Origin: Lepeophtheirus salmonis
Lineage: Eukaryota > Arthropoda > Copepoda > Siphonostomatoida > Caligidae
DNA length: 64,000 nt
Direction of reading: 5' to 3'
NCBI RefSeq assembly: GCF_016086655.4
Contig: NC_052138.2
Location: forward strand, 13,082,001-13,146,000
The notes beneath the pieces were generated by a model. It searched no databases and was not told where the DNA came from. It saw only the letters and a list, made by a program, of their open reading frames with translations. Position numbers and translations under genes: made by a program. Numbering within the stretch: position 1 is the stretch's first letter; each line of letters begins with the position of its first letter. This document shows, piece by piece, positions 34,311 through 47,313 of the stretch.

Positions 34311-34592
34311 TTAATTTATTTAGAGGTAGAGGTATTTTTTTAATATTTTGAAATGCTTTATTTTGGTGTTTCAAGATATACATTTTTGTTCAAAAATTAC
34401 ATTTAAAAATTTATAGTATGTCAAATAAAGCTCCCATAACAAGCTCCTATGACAAATAATAAAATTGTTTGTATAGTTTATTCGATAGTTACTTTGATAC
34501 AGTAGAACGTTATTACAATGAAAATATAAATGTCTAACAAGTTTCTGAGATTATCAGTATAATTTGAGTTCTGTTTATATATGTATATATAT

Positions 34593-35239
34593 CATAAATT
34601 ATTTACAAATCTGAACAAAATACATTCCTTTGTACTATACAATTAGTTTGGAGTAGGGATATTTCTAATATTTGTTTAACTCCGATTTGTGGATATCACC
34701 GAATATGTCTGGCATTAAAGTTTTGCTAGAAAGGTGCAAAGTAGAGTCCATTTTATCCAGAGGATAGAGTATTGTCGAATTGACTTCTTCAGGTTAGATT
34801 GATGAATATGTTTAATAAAAATAACCAAATTAATAAATTATTTCTTATATAAAATGGATGCATATAGATTAAAATCTTAGCTTACTATTTTTATCTATTA
34901 ATTCATTGGTTAAGGTTTGGTAAACTTAACTAATGGGTTGTTGATCAAGAATTTAAATCCTATAGTATTACCATTTTGATTGTAAGAAATAATAGCCAAC
35001 GCAATTGCTCTGGTTTATTTATATACATATGTACCAATATCAACCAAATCAGGAATGATAAAAAAAATAAACAAAATTTTATTTCATCAAAATATTTAAT
35101 ATGTGATTTTACATAAACGTAACACAACGCAACACAAATAATCCTATTTCATAAATATATATTAATAACATAAATTATTTACAAATCTGAACAAATACAT
35201 TTCCTTGTACTAAATAATTAATTTGTAGTAGGGGTATTT
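34593..35239. repeat. Pair of direct repeats, about 72 bp, 576 bp apart
   Basis: 34593-34664 and 35169-35239 share CATAAATTATTTACAAATCT followed by GAACAAA and a TTCCTTTGTACTA-type segment ending AGTAGGG. Identity is high by eye. Intervening sequence shows nothing coding. Confidence 0.6.
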
Positions 35240-35399
35240 CAATCAATAGTATACGTACAAATTATAAATATAATTATTTATATGATATACATGTAAGCTC
35301 TGCCACATGTGATATTTAGTAGTAGTAAAAAGATATATACATTAGAAAAAATAAATAATTTAACCTCTGCTAATTTTGTAAGTTTTCCCATTTTACAAA

Positions 35400-35960
35400 T
35401 GGAAAAGTGGGGTATGTTGGAAAAAGAAAAATAAGGAGTATAACTACCAGAACACCATCTCCACCGTCAACCATCAAGGTAGAAACATTATGTTTGGAGA
35501 TGTTTCTTTATAAAAGGGAAAGGACGACAGGGACTTGTAGTCTGGAAATCTTGGCCAACATCTTGCTTTCCCCAGGAAAGGACACTAAAAATGGGCGGAG
35601 TAAAGAGTTTTCCATCACGAAAATGGCCCAAAACATACAGCCATAGCAACAAAGGAGTTACTCAAAAAAGAAACACATTAAGTTGATGGAGTGGCCTAAA
35701 TAGTATCCGGACCTCAATTCCATAGAAAAATTTTATGTTAACGAAAAATTTACAAAATATGCAAGAGATAAAATACTTACTTCCTTGACTGTAGATGCTT
35801 CTTTGGCATCATAATTTATCGATTTAAATAAATCGATAAAAACTATATCTTAAATAAATCTTCAATATGCATTCAATTTTTCATTAAAAGAAAGCTTATA
35901 TTATAAAATAATTTAACACAAAGTTGTAGGTGAAATATTTTTGTTTCAGAGCTTTTTCTA
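35400..35960 (+). pseudogene. Tc1-like transposase remnant
   Basis: Pieces in three frames follow the Tc1 order: STVNHQGRNIMFGDVSLYK (about 35465-35515; ORF reads TIKVETLCLEMFLYK in another frame), ILANILLSPGKDTKNG, then DPKHTAIATKELLKKK (35620-35670), then HIKLMEWPK (stop) YPDLNSIEKF. The SPDLNPIENLW-type signature is thus present with the second acidic residue E retained, which groups it with classic Tc1 (DD34E-type) rather than the DDxD copies. The end of the gene is lost around 35800 in AT-rich sequence. Confidence 0.65.
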
Positions 35961-36169
35961 ATTGTTAAGCCTCCAGAAATCTTGGGAAATCAGGATACAG
36001 ACATTCCAACAGAGAGCTCCTAATATGTAGAAGGTACAATATCAAAAAGGGCAGGTTGTAAGACGTGTGTATGGTCTATACTTTTAAGCAATAAGAGGTC
36101 GAGTTAAAAAACAGAAATAACATATTTATTATAAAGTTTATTTTTGTTTTTTTTTTGAAAGAAAATTGA

Positions 36170-36600
36170 TTCAAAAATGGTGAAGTCAGAAAACAAACCA
36201 ATACACGTTGATGCTCTTCTTAAGGACCAAATTATCTATAAACAAATGGCAGAGTTCGTGTGTGCTAGAATGTTGAACTGTGAGGCGCATTGCAGCTACC
36301 AAAAAAAGCTTATAAGGACACCAAGCGCAAGTGCAGAAGTAGCAGAAGATGTTTTTGTGACAACTTAGGCTTTAGGATATTTTAAATTTATTGACACGAA
36401 TGAGCGTCAATTTCAATCGTGCAGCACTCTTGTGAAATGAAAGTGTCCCATAAGACTATTCCAAAAAGTTTGTAGGAAATGAGATTACATTAAAAAGACG
36501 CACCAACTTGTTATATAAGCCAAGAGGCTGAAAGGAAGGAAATGAGATATTTAAGATAAAGAATCTTATGTGAACGATAAAAAATTAAAACTGTAAATAT
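36170..36600 (+). pseudogene. N-terminal part of a Tc1/mariner-like transposase
   Basis: The 63-codon frame starting at 36177 reads MVKSENKPIHVDALLKDQI and then YQKKLI, resembling the DNA-binding start of certain copepod and insect Tc1/mariner transposases. After a shift, 36434-36560 reads SCEMKVSHKTIPKSL (stop) EMRLH (stop) KDAPTCYISQEAERKEMRY, a helix-turn-helix followed by the linker. No catalytic domain is found downstream. Confidence 0.4.
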
Positions 36601-37678
36601 ATTTTTGCCCACCCTCCTTGAAGATAAGGTCAATACTACTCCCCTATCCTACTTCAACTTGCTTAAGACAGCCTCTACGAGGGAGTGAAACCGCTCAGAT
36701 ATGTCATAGTTTCTGACACCGTCTTGAAGCACAGGGCCTCTGTTTTATTTTTATTTTGAAAATGTATAAGTGTACAATTTTGTTATTTGTCGACAACAAA
36801 ATTCAGTGTAAATGGTTTGTAAATGAAGCAATGCCGATTTATTTCAAGTAATTGGTTAGCTGGATAATTAATAAACTTGATTTTTTATTTAATAAGATAA
36901 GAACGATATTGGATTAATGTCATTATTGTTAAACAAATGTTATAAAAGTAATTTTACTTAAATGTATATGCACTATATATTTTTTCCCCTGTAGGCGTAA
37001 GTGACGCATTGTCAGACAGATCTCAAAGTTTTATAGGTTAATGAGCTTTATAAACGTCGCTCCTTATATTTGTGTTATTTTAAATAAAAATATGGACAAA
37101 TATGTTATTAAGACATGGGTATAAGACTATTTTCATTGGCACATCGAATAAAGACATTATTTAGAAAATCATTCAGAAAACAACCTAAATTCATAAACTT
37201 GAACAATTTCCAAATTATTATTTAATAAAGAAACCTCCCTCACTCACTCCTCGTCCTCACACTCAATCAAATTAATAAAAGCCTTTAATGAAAAGGGAAT
37301 ATTAAATATATTGTCAGTTATTATAAATTAATTATAACTGTCTGGTCTGGTTTGCTACTATTATCAACTACAGAAAGTTAAGTTCTTATTTTTAATACGA
37401 TCCCATATTTTATTAGAAATCTTCAATATCAAAATTTTATATTATAATGATAATATATTAGATCAATTTTGGACAGGAATTGTCTCCAACTCTAAATCAT
37501 TTATTAACTTCAACAACCTAGAGATATCATTTATATTGCAATTAGCGATGTTGATATTCAAGGCTTTTAGAAAGATCTTTTTGTTTCATTTGTTATATAT
37601 AATTAATATCAGACCGTCTCCCTTAGACATTTTGCATTACCATTCTATAAATTCAAAGAAGTGATCTTCTTTGTTGAG
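36601..37678. other. Unassigned DNA
   Basis: On the minus strand 36740-36600 reads RGPVLQDGVRNYDISERF followed by HSLVEAVLSKLK, open and less AT-biased, but not recognised. The rest shows nothing. Confidence 0.35.
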
Positions 37679-37680
37679 TA

Positions 37681-38801
37681 CGTAGGCTGCTATATATACC
37701 TATTTCTGGCCTAGGCTACACTAAGTGTTGCCAGGTGCAATTTGACATTTCCTTTGGTAAGTATGACATTTTTGTAGCATGATCGTACTCAGAATGTTTT
37801 GACGTACGACCATCATTTGTGTTGTTTACAGTGACTTGAAAAAATCAATTTGCCAAAAAAATGGAATTAAGTCGTGAACATTTTCGTGCAATAATTTTTC
37901 ACAACATTTGGCATGGATTATCACGACAAGAGTGGATTGATGAACTTTAATCTTTGTATGGCGATGAAGCACCGTCCTATAACACTGTGAAAAACTGGTT
38001 TAATGAATTCAATGGTGGCCGACGCTCGCTCAAAGACGAATTCCGTGAAGGTCGTCCTAAAAAGGTCGTTGTGCCAGGGAATATTGATGCCATGCCATTG
38101 ACTCGTTGGGTCCCGCACAATTTGACAATCACTCAAAAGAAGGCTCGTGTCGATTGGTGCAAATAAATGTTGAAAAAATACGCTTGTGGTGCTTCAAAAG
38201 ACGTTTATAAGATTGTTACAGATGAAGAATTATGAATATATGTGTATGAGTCCGAAACAAAACAACAATCGGCCGTGTGGGTCTTCGAAAACGAGCCAAA
38301 TCCAACGAAAGTTGTTCGTGGAAGAAGCACTTCGAAGCAAATGGTAGCCTGTTTAATCGACAAAACTGGTCATGTGGCGACTGTTCCACTTGAGCATCGT
38401 AGGATAGTCAATTCTGAGTGGTACATCACAATTTATTTGCCTGAAGTCTTCGGAGAAATTCAAAAACGAACAAGAGAAGATGAATAATTGTTCACAATGA
38501 CAACGCGAGCTCTCACACCTCGGCTGACTTGGCACCCGGTGATATCTTTTTATTCCTGCACATCAAGAAAAAAATGCGTGGTCACCGATTTTCGTCGTCA
38601 GAAGATACTGTTGAAGCGTTTAAAAACCAATTTTTGCAGGTGTCTCAATTGGAGTAGAAAAAGAGCTTCGACAATTGGTTTGAGCGCATGCAAAAGTGTA
38701 TAAATCATGCTGGAGAATACTTTGAAAAACAATAAAACCATATTTGATGATAAATTTTCACATTTTCATTATTAGGCCTGAAATATATATAGTAGTCTAC
38801 A
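37681..38801 (+). mobile_element. Mariner element with both ends, 1121 bp
   Basis: The left end CGTAGGCTGCTATATATACC and the inverted right end TGTAGACTACTATATATA are followed by TTTCTGGCCTA and TTTCAGGCCTA respectively, so the TIRs span about 30 bp. A TA duplication flanks the element (37679-37680 and 38802-38803). Full-length mariners are about 1.3 kb; the shortfall is explained by two internal deletions in the transposase gene. Confidence 0.85.
37861..38735 (+). pseudogene. Mariner transposase pseudogene
   Basis: The start at 37861 (MELSREHFRAIIF) and the end EYFEKQ at 38735 are both preserved. The first HTH region (YNTVKNWFNEFNGGRRSLKD) is intact, but the text jumps from GNIDAMPL to TRWVPHNLT, removing about 40 residues of the second HTH. 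The first catalytic site reads IVTDEEL followed by a stop. The second aspartate is in HNDNASSHTSA, directly joined to DLAPGDIFLF with the third aspartate, so the intervening 20-odd residues are deleted. Frameshifts occur near 38460 and 38650. It would have catalysed cut-and-paste transposition at TA sites; this copy is inactive. Confidence 0.9.
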
Positions 38802-41488
38802 TATAGGGTTCATTCATTCAATGGAAAGACTCATGTTCCCTTTGGTTTGACATATTAATAAGCAAAGCTTACACTTACTTGGAATAACTTGCTCGCTCCT
38901 TGACAACTCATCATGTTTTTAAGAAAAGAATATGATTGGCTATTCCAGGATTTAAGAACTAACATTTTACCACTCCATTATTGTTAAATTCAACTTATCA
39001 TTGATTCAATGTGTTTTTTTAGTTTTCTCATGCTCAATTAATCGTCGCAATGAAATAATGGAAACCTGATATATTTTATTTAACATGTCATTTTGGGGCC
39101 TTAAATCAAATAAAGGCTTGAAGCTATATATAAAACTATTTTGTATCTTAACTCATCTAATAATTTTAATACAAAGTCTATATTTCACTTAAATATAAAT
39201 TGATTAAATATTTATTAGGCAGTAAAATAATGAATTGGGATTTTTGGTTTTCTTAATTTTTGCTCAAAATTGTTTCTATGCTGATGTACTGCGAATTAAA
39301 AAAAATTCGCAAAAATTAGACAGGACTGTTTATAATTATTTAAAGTAAATAATTTGTCTGAAAAGGATATTGCTATTTCATAGCTCAATGCTTTGTGTTA
39401 AATTATGATATTTTTGTATGTAACATATTTTTTCGTAATTAAATGTAATATAAATATAGAAGCAAATTCAATATCCATGCGACCTCCCAGAAAATCTTAC
39501 TTTTGAGTCAAACATTTTATAAATACAGAAACAAAAAGTAACAAAATGGTTCACCATAGAATTTCTCTTTTTTTTTTGTTCGTATTGTTCGACTAAAATA
39601 TTTATAATATATGACTGAACCAGATTGTATAATTCAATATCAATTTTATATTTTTGTCAATAGGGATTTTATGAGCAACTCTACGCTGTTATCCACGGTA
39701 AAAACACCGCTTTTATAATTTTATATGAAATATTGAAGCACACATCCGTGTGTATCACTAAAAAGGATATTTTTAATACTAAAATAAGGTTGTTATAATA
39801 AAACACTGTGTGAGGAGAAAAATGATGAATATTTATTTATTTCAGAAGTGCCCTTATTCACGAAATGGAAGAATGAGACTAAGACAATCTTTGTAGAATA
39901 ATAAAAAAACCATTCGTTAAAGAACATCCTTTTTATAACGCAATAAATATACTGGATAGTAAAAAAAATAATTACGAAATGTATTCAATTACATTATGAA
40001 CAGTTGAATGATTATAATAATCACGTCATTTAAATATTCTATCATGTTTTCAACTATTGCATACATTTTTGAACACTTGTAAAAATCCATTCAAATGCAA
40101 AAAAAGACTTTAATGAATATAATAAATCCATAAAAAAAAGTTATTGTCTTAAAATAATTTTAACTACACGAGTTTTGGGTTTTAAGCAAATATAAATGGT
40201 TCTTCTTATGGTAAAAAACTGTAAATATTAATATTCATTACTTCATGAAATTTTTTAGGGAATCAAATTAATATTAAATTGTTTTTCTATGAGTTAGGCT
40301 TTTACTTGCTATTTTCCGGTTCAATTTAGCATGCCAGTATGCACATTGATTCAATTAGCCGTCTTTTGTACGCATCATAGCTAACTCTTGTATTTTTTTA
40401 TGCATGTTAGAAAAAACAGGAAAATTTAATAAATATGAAAAACTGGAAGAAATTTTGAAGCAACATTTTGTTAAATTACTTAAAACTATCACCTTCATCA
40501 TTATTACTTCGATAAACATTTTGGAAATGAAAAAGACAGCCAGGTTTTTGAATGGTGCTCCCCACAATGCCTTTTTTCTTAAATAGTTTCTACTTTTATG
40601 TTACAGGTTCTGATAGACCGTTCAATCATGCTGAATAAGCGTTCATCCTTGCACTGAGTGTAAAGAAATACAGATAATTTCCAAAAAAGTCAGTAACTTC
40701 TCAAAAAATCTCCTTTGATGTCTTTTTTTATCTCTGTCTGTCTGTCTCTCATTCTTTTCTCTTTCCATTTTTCCTCCCTAATTCTCCCTTTTTTTCTTTT
40801 TTCTGTTTTTTTTTTTTTAAAGTGCAGGGCAAAAAAGCAAATGTCGCCAAAGTGGCATAGAGTAGAGTGCTGGAACCACATCTTGACCCGACCTAGTCTT
40901 AGAAGACCTAAACTACTACCGCCTTCTCTGTAATAATGCCTTTACAGCTGGATAAGGCAAACTCTATAGTTTCTTTTAGGGTACATTGAATTATTTAGAA
41001 AAGACCACATAAAATTAAAGGATTTATAAATTTTTATGTAATTCCAGCTATGTTCAGTATGATAAAATTTTTTAAAACTTTGAGTGTCGTGCTACTCGCA
41101 AACGCATGAATATTTGTAAATCTGTGTATCTGTGTCATCAATTTATATACTTTTATCAATTGATAAGAAACCAAAAGTTCTGAATAGAAGTTATATGGAC
41201 TGTGAATAGTATATTTTAAACAATAAAATAATTTTAGATATGTAAATATTTTTATTGCGTCATTTTAACAATTTTGTGGTTTTAAACATCTGGATATTAA
41301 TTATTTAAGGGCTTAGTCGTTTGTTTTTAAAGGATGATACCGTTTTTCATACTTCTATGCTATTACTTTAATTACTATAAATAACCAAACTTATCTGCAA
41401 GAAAAAAAAGAGGAAATACAATTTAAAAATGTAAATAAAATTTTATTGAAGAATTTGATATATGTATACTAACCTACTTTTATAGACT
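38802..41488. other. AT-rich DNA with a polypyrimidine tract
   Basis: A pyrimidine-dominated stretch lies at about 40715-40820 (runs of TCTG and TTTCC types). The two opposing frames there (40690-40933) are low-complexity artefacts. No gene is recognised elsewhere. Confidence 0.5.
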
Positions 41489-41900
41489 AGTGTTAAAATC
41501 GGTCCAAAACCTATTTTTTTCGGTTCGGTCTTATCTGATTTTTCTAGACAGATTTGTACCAATATTTCGGTCTAGACAGTAGATCGAAACTTAATAGTTT
41601 TGAAATCGTTGACTGATTTCTTTCCTTATCCAAATATATAAGTTGTAAATACAAATGATTTATGCAACACATATAACCTCATATTAAGTTTTTTTCCATG
41701 TTGACAACTTCAAAATAATTCATTTATAGAATCGGTCTAGACCAAATTATACGAGAAACTTTTTTGGGGCGACCAGTTCAGATCGAACTTCTTTAAAAGA
41801 CTGAGTTATATAGCTCCCATATCATAATACTCTCAAAACATTCATGAATTTTCAGACTGAACCCCATTGTAAAAGTATAAGTATACTCTTGACTGAATTT
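41489..41900. mobile_element. Possible hAT-like non-autonomous element
   Basis: The stretch starts TAGTGTTAAAATCGGTCCAA, resembling the start of the better supported hAT-like element at 58905 (TAGTGTTGGATCAGTCC), and contains several GGTCTAGAC-type palindromic words and GGTTCGGTC. No matching right end or target duplication was found, so borders are guesses. Confidence 0.25.
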
Positions 41901-42629
41901 TATGTTATATGTGTAATAATATGTTTATGAAACATAACCATAAATATCATATAACTTGACTCTAAAAGAAAAAAAGACCAATCACTTACCAACATATAGT
42001 GGTACTAAAATTTCTTCAATTATTTGAGATTTTATCTTATAACTTGAGTCGATAGTTTTTCATATTAGTCATTGATAAACAAGGGGAACAATTTTAGAAC
42101 ATTTTTTTCACTGACGTCACAAATGTAATAACTAAGGTTAGAACCAGCTTTAATAATTAATTCAATCTTCTTTTAGAGAAAATCTTTTTGAAAACATTAT
42201 TGAAGAAAAACCCAACTTCTCCTGAGGATGGTTTTAAAAGTCTAAGCAAAGAAAAAATGTATTATGCTAAATTTCTCTTCAGAAGGGAGAAAAACATAAG
42301 AAAATATGTTCAAAGGATCAATTTGAACACAACGTGCAAAAGGAAAAAAGTTTGTTGTTTTTGTTACAGAATCAAATACAAATCGTGTATTCAGTAACAT
42401 TAATATAAAACAACTTATCGTTTATAATACTTCTTTGTTTTTTGGCTTTACAGAAAATGAAATTGCTGGGGCTCAAACTCGGAATAGTTTTGGTTATGCG
42501 TCTTTTTATACACATGCGCCTATAGATGTGCATTCTCAGCTACAGGTATTGAAGTAATTATACAATGTTAACATAAAAGGCTCCAATGGTGAAATGAAAT
42601 CTGTATTTATGAATATAAGGGACAACTAC

Positions 42630-43200
42630 GATTTTATTTTTATCTTTAAATGTTAATTCCCTCCAAACCTTATGAGGAAATATTGTCCCTCTAGATATCC
42701 AAAATTCCTGATCTTCCTCAATGCTATAATTCTATGCGATACAACATACGACTTGGATAACCACTTCCAATTACCGAACTACTATGTGTCTTACACAGTT
42801 TTTAATAAAAACCTCTTAAATTCTAAAAGTGGTGTACAGTTGTTGATTAAAAACTCACTAAACCCCCAACTCAAGTTTAAATGCTCACAAGGAAATCTTG
42901 TGAAAGGGCGATGTGAAGCAGTTGAAGCTAATTCTAATGTAATTGGGCTGTATTGACCTAATAATGACAATCTAAAGTTTTTCAATACCAAGCTTGTGTC
43001 AATATTATCTCACCGAGCGGTTGTTCTGGGAATGTTTAAATAAAATGAACATAATAACGAAATGCTCCGATATCGCAGAGGATGTCATATCGTATAAGTT
43101 CTTGATCAATCAAATGGCCTCTAAACGCCTATCTTCGATCTTTGGCTCTTATGAAATCTTCTCGAAAGACCAATTGTGCTTTTCAGGTTGATAATTTCCA
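42630..43200 (+). pseudogene. LINE endonuclease (APE) domain remnant
   Basis: The plus strand reads LNVNSLQT at about 42640, then (ORF from 42672) AIILCDTTYDLDNHFQLPNY, VSYTVFNKNLLNSKSGVQLL, VKGRCEAVEANSNVIGLY, stop, PNNDNLKFF and AVVLGMFK. These follow the order of apurinic-type endonuclease motifs at the N-terminus of LINE ORF2: N, E, Y, GV-LLI, YAPN and LGDFN. The catalytic E is replaced in CDTTY and LGDFN has become LGMFK, so it is dead. A further piece, ITKCSDIAEDVISYKFLINQ, continues to about 43190. It covers the part of ORF2 missing from the LINE at 22.2 kb. Confidence 0.6.
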
Positions 43201-44689
43201 CTATTTCAGCGGCCTTCCTAAGGAACTGTTCCAAAACTCCTTCACTTCCGTCCTTCCAAAATTGATTAAAAAGACAAAATAAGACCCAACGAAGCCCAGC
43301 CAATTGTATAAATACAATAATAATTAAATTCCTAACTTCTCCTGAAAAAGGGCTCAGATATCGTTTACTAACAGGCACACTTGAAGTTGCTGGTAAGTTT
43401 TTTAAAGACGAAAGGAATTTATGCTTTTTCTTTCTGCAAAGAAATACCTGGACGACAGACGATGTCATGTGAAAATACGTCCAACTACATTTGACCTACA
43501 TAGGTATTATACAACTCCTTGAAGAGCGACATGGTAAGAAACTTGGAAGGATCGACTTTCTGACAACCAGTAAAAACGCTAAAATTGACGCCATGATCAC
43601 CAAGGCACACTATATTTTACATAAGCTAAGAACTATAAAAGATATTGATTTAAATGGAATCATTCCTATTTTGACTTTGTACAATTTGTTACAAATTAAA
43701 TTGTATTTAATTTGAAATTTTAGTTTAATATCACTTTAACTTTCTACCTGAGATGTTTTATTATGATATATTGGATGTTATTTCGTTATTTTTGTGGTTT
43801 TTGTTTTTTTAATATTGTTGAACATTTTTTAATTACACAAAAAATGTATCCTAATAAAGGCCGAAAAAAAGGTTAGTGCAGCCTGTTCATTTTGTGATCA
43901 CGTGAAAACACTCTATTGTAATCACATTTTAATATTATAGTAACTACAATGTCAAATTGACCAAGAGAATGTCTTTCAACGATTTGACGTAAATGGCGAG
44001 TATGGAATTATGTTATATTAATGCTCTTGATTTTAATAGCCAAAAGAAATTATATAAGCAACAAATAAATATTAATATATACTATATAATCAATAGAATG
44101 ATTACTTGAAGAGAAAATCAGCGAAAGTGAATCGCCAAATTTTGTGCAAATTAAATGGAATAAAATATGTTCTTAACATTAAAAGTTATAGGAATTGTGA
44201 GATAAATGACATTTGTTTAGATTGTTGAAGGTAAATAATGTGCCTAATTTATATTTTTTCTGAAAGGTCATTCATACATATTGATTGTCTCAATTTTTGT
44301 TTGTTTTGATTTAAAACACATTGAAGGAAAAAAACAACCCATAAAACGTCTTTAAGTTAATGAAGCATAGAAATTATTAAAAAAAATACTGCAATGAAAA
44401 ATGTCACTGTACTCCCAAATTTTAGTTCCTTTAAGTTACTTTGATTTATTATATGTAGAAAAAAAAATTGACAAGTCCAAGTAAGAGTTATCCGACTTTT
44501 ACTGAACCTAATTAATGATATAAATTGATAAATACTTTTATAGAATCTGTGTACATTATATTAAATATTTATTGTGTCTAATGAATTACAACTATGACAA
44601 TAATATTACGCATTCCTTTTTCTAAAAGCTAACTATAACAAGAATGCAGATACTACAAAAAAGTTTCATTATTGCATATGACTTATGGC
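43201..44689. other. Remainder of LINE region and AT-rich flank
   Basis: 43200-43480 contains KELFQNSFTSVLPKLIKKTK on the plus strand and may be further decayed LINE. 43491-43715 is open for 74 codons (ITKAHYILHKLRTIKDIDLN) and is not recognised. An AATAAA signal followed by an A-rich run at about 43853-43872 may mark the 3' end of that element. Confidence 0.35.
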
Positions 44690-45495
44690 TGGGAAAAAGT
44701 AATTTTGTATTTGCCACCTGCTTTTTTTAACTAAGTATATCTTGTTCATTATTGCTCACATCGGATCACACAATAGAGCATTGTAAATGAGTGAGTGTAT
44801 ACTATAAACGCTTTACAACAGTATTGCAATTTACCATTTCAGTCGTGAATTATCATGCGTCGTGTATGGAGATCTCAAAGTAAGAAATTCGCCATATTTT
44901 ACTACCTGAAAGGAAAATACGCGTCAAAACTAACCAAGATAATTTGAAATATATACAGTGACGACACTCTTTCGATAAATAATGGAAAATATCGAAATAA
45001 CCCGTCATGATAGCAGTCATAGCATCGGTCTGGAGTCGAAGATTGTTCATAGCACTGTTTAGAACTATTTCTATAATGCAGGATACTATGAAAAACTCAA
45101 ATAGGAGAAGAATCGTGTTTCATCAAGACAACACCAGTCCCAACACATCTTTGATAACGCACCAAAGCTCCGGGAGCTCGAATAGGAAGCTCTAATACAT
45201 TTCTACTATAGTCTGAATTTGCCTCTACCTGTTCCTGTCTATGACCAACGCGCTTGGGAGTACCAAATAGATCTCAATAGAGGCCTGTAGAAATTGGTTG
45301 TCCTAGTTTTTTGTATATAGGGACAAGGACTTCTAAGAGAAGGGCATTATGAAGTTGGATTCTTGTTGACAATAAGTTATTGAACTGAAACGGAGCATAA
45401 CTGTCTAAAATCAGATGGTTGTAACAGTTCTTATAAAGCATTGAAATATAGCTATAAATACAAATTTACTTTGTCCACAACCTCTTATTTAATTT
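44690..45495 (+). mobile_element. Mariner remnant, same family as 7070-7680
   Basis: The left end (about 44692: GGGAAAAAGTAATTTTGTAT) has an inverted partner near 45460 (GGACAAAGTAAATTTGTATT as read on the minus strand). The leader matches the copy at 7.1 kb. Translation gives MEISK (stop) EIRHILLFYYLKGKYAS at about 44870, then NRRRIVFHQDNTSPNTSLIT at 45100-45150 with the second catalytic aspartate, then in another frame PKLRELE, and finally GQGLLREGHYEVGFLLTISY near 45320-45380. Much of the region between the N-terminus and HQDNT is lost or unreadable. Confidence 0.65.
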
Positions 45496-46413
45496 TCCAA
45501 TAAATATTTTCATATTTAATTAAAATTGTATGGTAAATAGCTTATGGGTAGAGTTTCTTTTTCTTTCATTTGTGAACAGGATGATACATGGATAATATAT
45601 TTAGATATCAAAGCCACAGATGGGGTTACTCGATATCGATTGGAAATAATTTTCCACTCAGTTATAACTATACAACATAATAAAGTAACTATTTTGCATC
45701 CATTTATTTTATAATTATTGGATTTAGATGTGAAATTGGTATTTGATTATTAACTAACTCACATTATTCTGAAAAAAAAACCATTTCTAATTTACCTTGT
45801 TTATGCTGATAGGAGTTTGTACATAATATTTTACAATTAATTTTTTTTTATCATTCTTTTGTAAATGTAATATTTTCATACGACTAAAATCTTTGAAAAA
45901 ATCCATGCTGGAGATGATGTTTTTGCAATGATCATTTTTATAATTACACTTTCAACTTATTTTAAAGTGTATTGTATGAGTCTGATTATTTTTACCTGAA
46001 GAACGATTAAAATGCATTTATTATCCCGAATATCAAGTTTTATAGACGTCAGATTGTTTTTCTTTCCAATATTTTTTTTCGACATCTACATGATTTAGTG
46101 CTATTTTTGGCCTTGAACGATCTAAACAATGAATAAATAATCATAAAATATTACAATTATTTATACATATAAGAAAATGCATTGTAAGTACTAAAAAATG
46201 AGTCATTCTTTAGAAGTGTAATAAATTGCTCATTTTTAATTACAATAACTAAAATTGGGAATTGTCGTAAAGTGATTTAAGATATAATGCTTTAAAAAAC
46301 ATTTTATTTATTTATTCAGGTATCAAATCAATTTTTCAATTGGTCACCTACTATTTTAGATTATAAGACCACAATTCATAACAGTAACAAAGTATTCAAT
46401 TAACAGACTCTTA
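45496..46413. other. AT-rich DNA, nothing firm
   Basis: A TTTATTTATTTATT run at 46303-46317 followed on the minus side by non-coding sequence could be the 3' tail of a truncated LINE, but no coding support exists. Confidence 0.4.
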
Positions 46414-46680
46414 TACTGGGTGCTGCAGATAAATTGGAATAATCTTTAAATGCTTATAACGAAGGATAGGCTAGATCCATATTTTATTTTATTATTTGAA
46501 AGCTATATTTAATGATATTGAACTATTTATATTGAGATTCGCCTCTCTTGATAACCTCAGTCATTCGGCGCTGGAATCTTTGGCATGCCACTAATTGAAC
46601 TTGGTGCAAGCCTCATGCTTGAAACTCCCTCAAAGATAGAAATCGTAATGGACTCTTGATACACACCTTTTGTTTAGGGA
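46414..46680 (-). pseudogene. Tc1/mariner C-terminal remnant with left end
   Basis: TACTGGGTGCTGCAGATAAA at 46413 looks like an element end next to a TA. Inside, the minus strand reads LVACQRFQRRMTEVIKRGES at about 46600-46535, resembling the last helix and the AVIEAGGGHI-type terminus of DDxD Tc1/mariner transposases. Upstream coding sequence and the second end are not recognisable. Confidence 0.4.
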
Positions 46681-47313
46681 TGTTAAAAACCTAAATAAAA
46701 ATTTTATGTTAGGATTTGACACAAGCGTAAAGAAGGATCAAAACTCTCTCATCAATGAATCATTACTTAGTTTTTAGGCCTTTTGAAAGTGAAAGTGTTG
46801 GGAATCTAAAGATTTCAGAAATAATAATTATATTACAGTTTTTGAGCTTGCAATAATTTTGCCAAATGTCAAAGAAGGGTATTGTTATTTTTATTAAACA
46901 ATTATGAGACTCGAAAGGTGTCATTAACGTTTAGTAAACAAATGTAATAGAACGGTAGATAGAAAACTTTTCTTTGACATATTCATTTGCTTTTATTTCA
47001 AGCATATTTTTTTATTCGAACAGAATACCCTTCATAAGTAGGATACCTTTTCATATAGGGACAACGTTACATATTTGTAGGCGTGGGCATTTCAGAGAGC
47101 ACCAGGAGAAGACAGGGGTAAGATTTATGGCCCTACTAAATTAAAACTTATGTTACCATCAGCTGCCTGTTATATGATTTTTGAGAGAGCATTACCACTC
47201 TAAACAGACAAAACGTCAACATTTATAGTAAAATTAATGTAGGGAAAATATTGTTAATTTAAAAAGAATATTACACCAATAGAAGGAATGCGTAAATACA
47301 AAAATATAATCAA
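46681..47313. other. Unassigned DNA
   Basis: Nothing recognisable; may include decayed upstream parts of the transposase fragment ending at 46680. Confidence 0.45.

Noticed and set aside
40690..40933. Opposing frames rich in F, S and K, R
   Set aside because: Products of a low-complexity polypyrimidine tract rather than genes.
43121..43468. 115-codon open frame on the minus strand
   Set aside because: It overlaps sequence that reads as decayed LINE on the plus strand and has no recognisable motif; most likely a chance frame.
46296..46413. LINE 3' end on the minus strand with an (AAATA)-type tail
   Set aside because: Only the tail-like run is visible; no coding or 3' UTR similarity to the other LINE fragments in the window could be shown.
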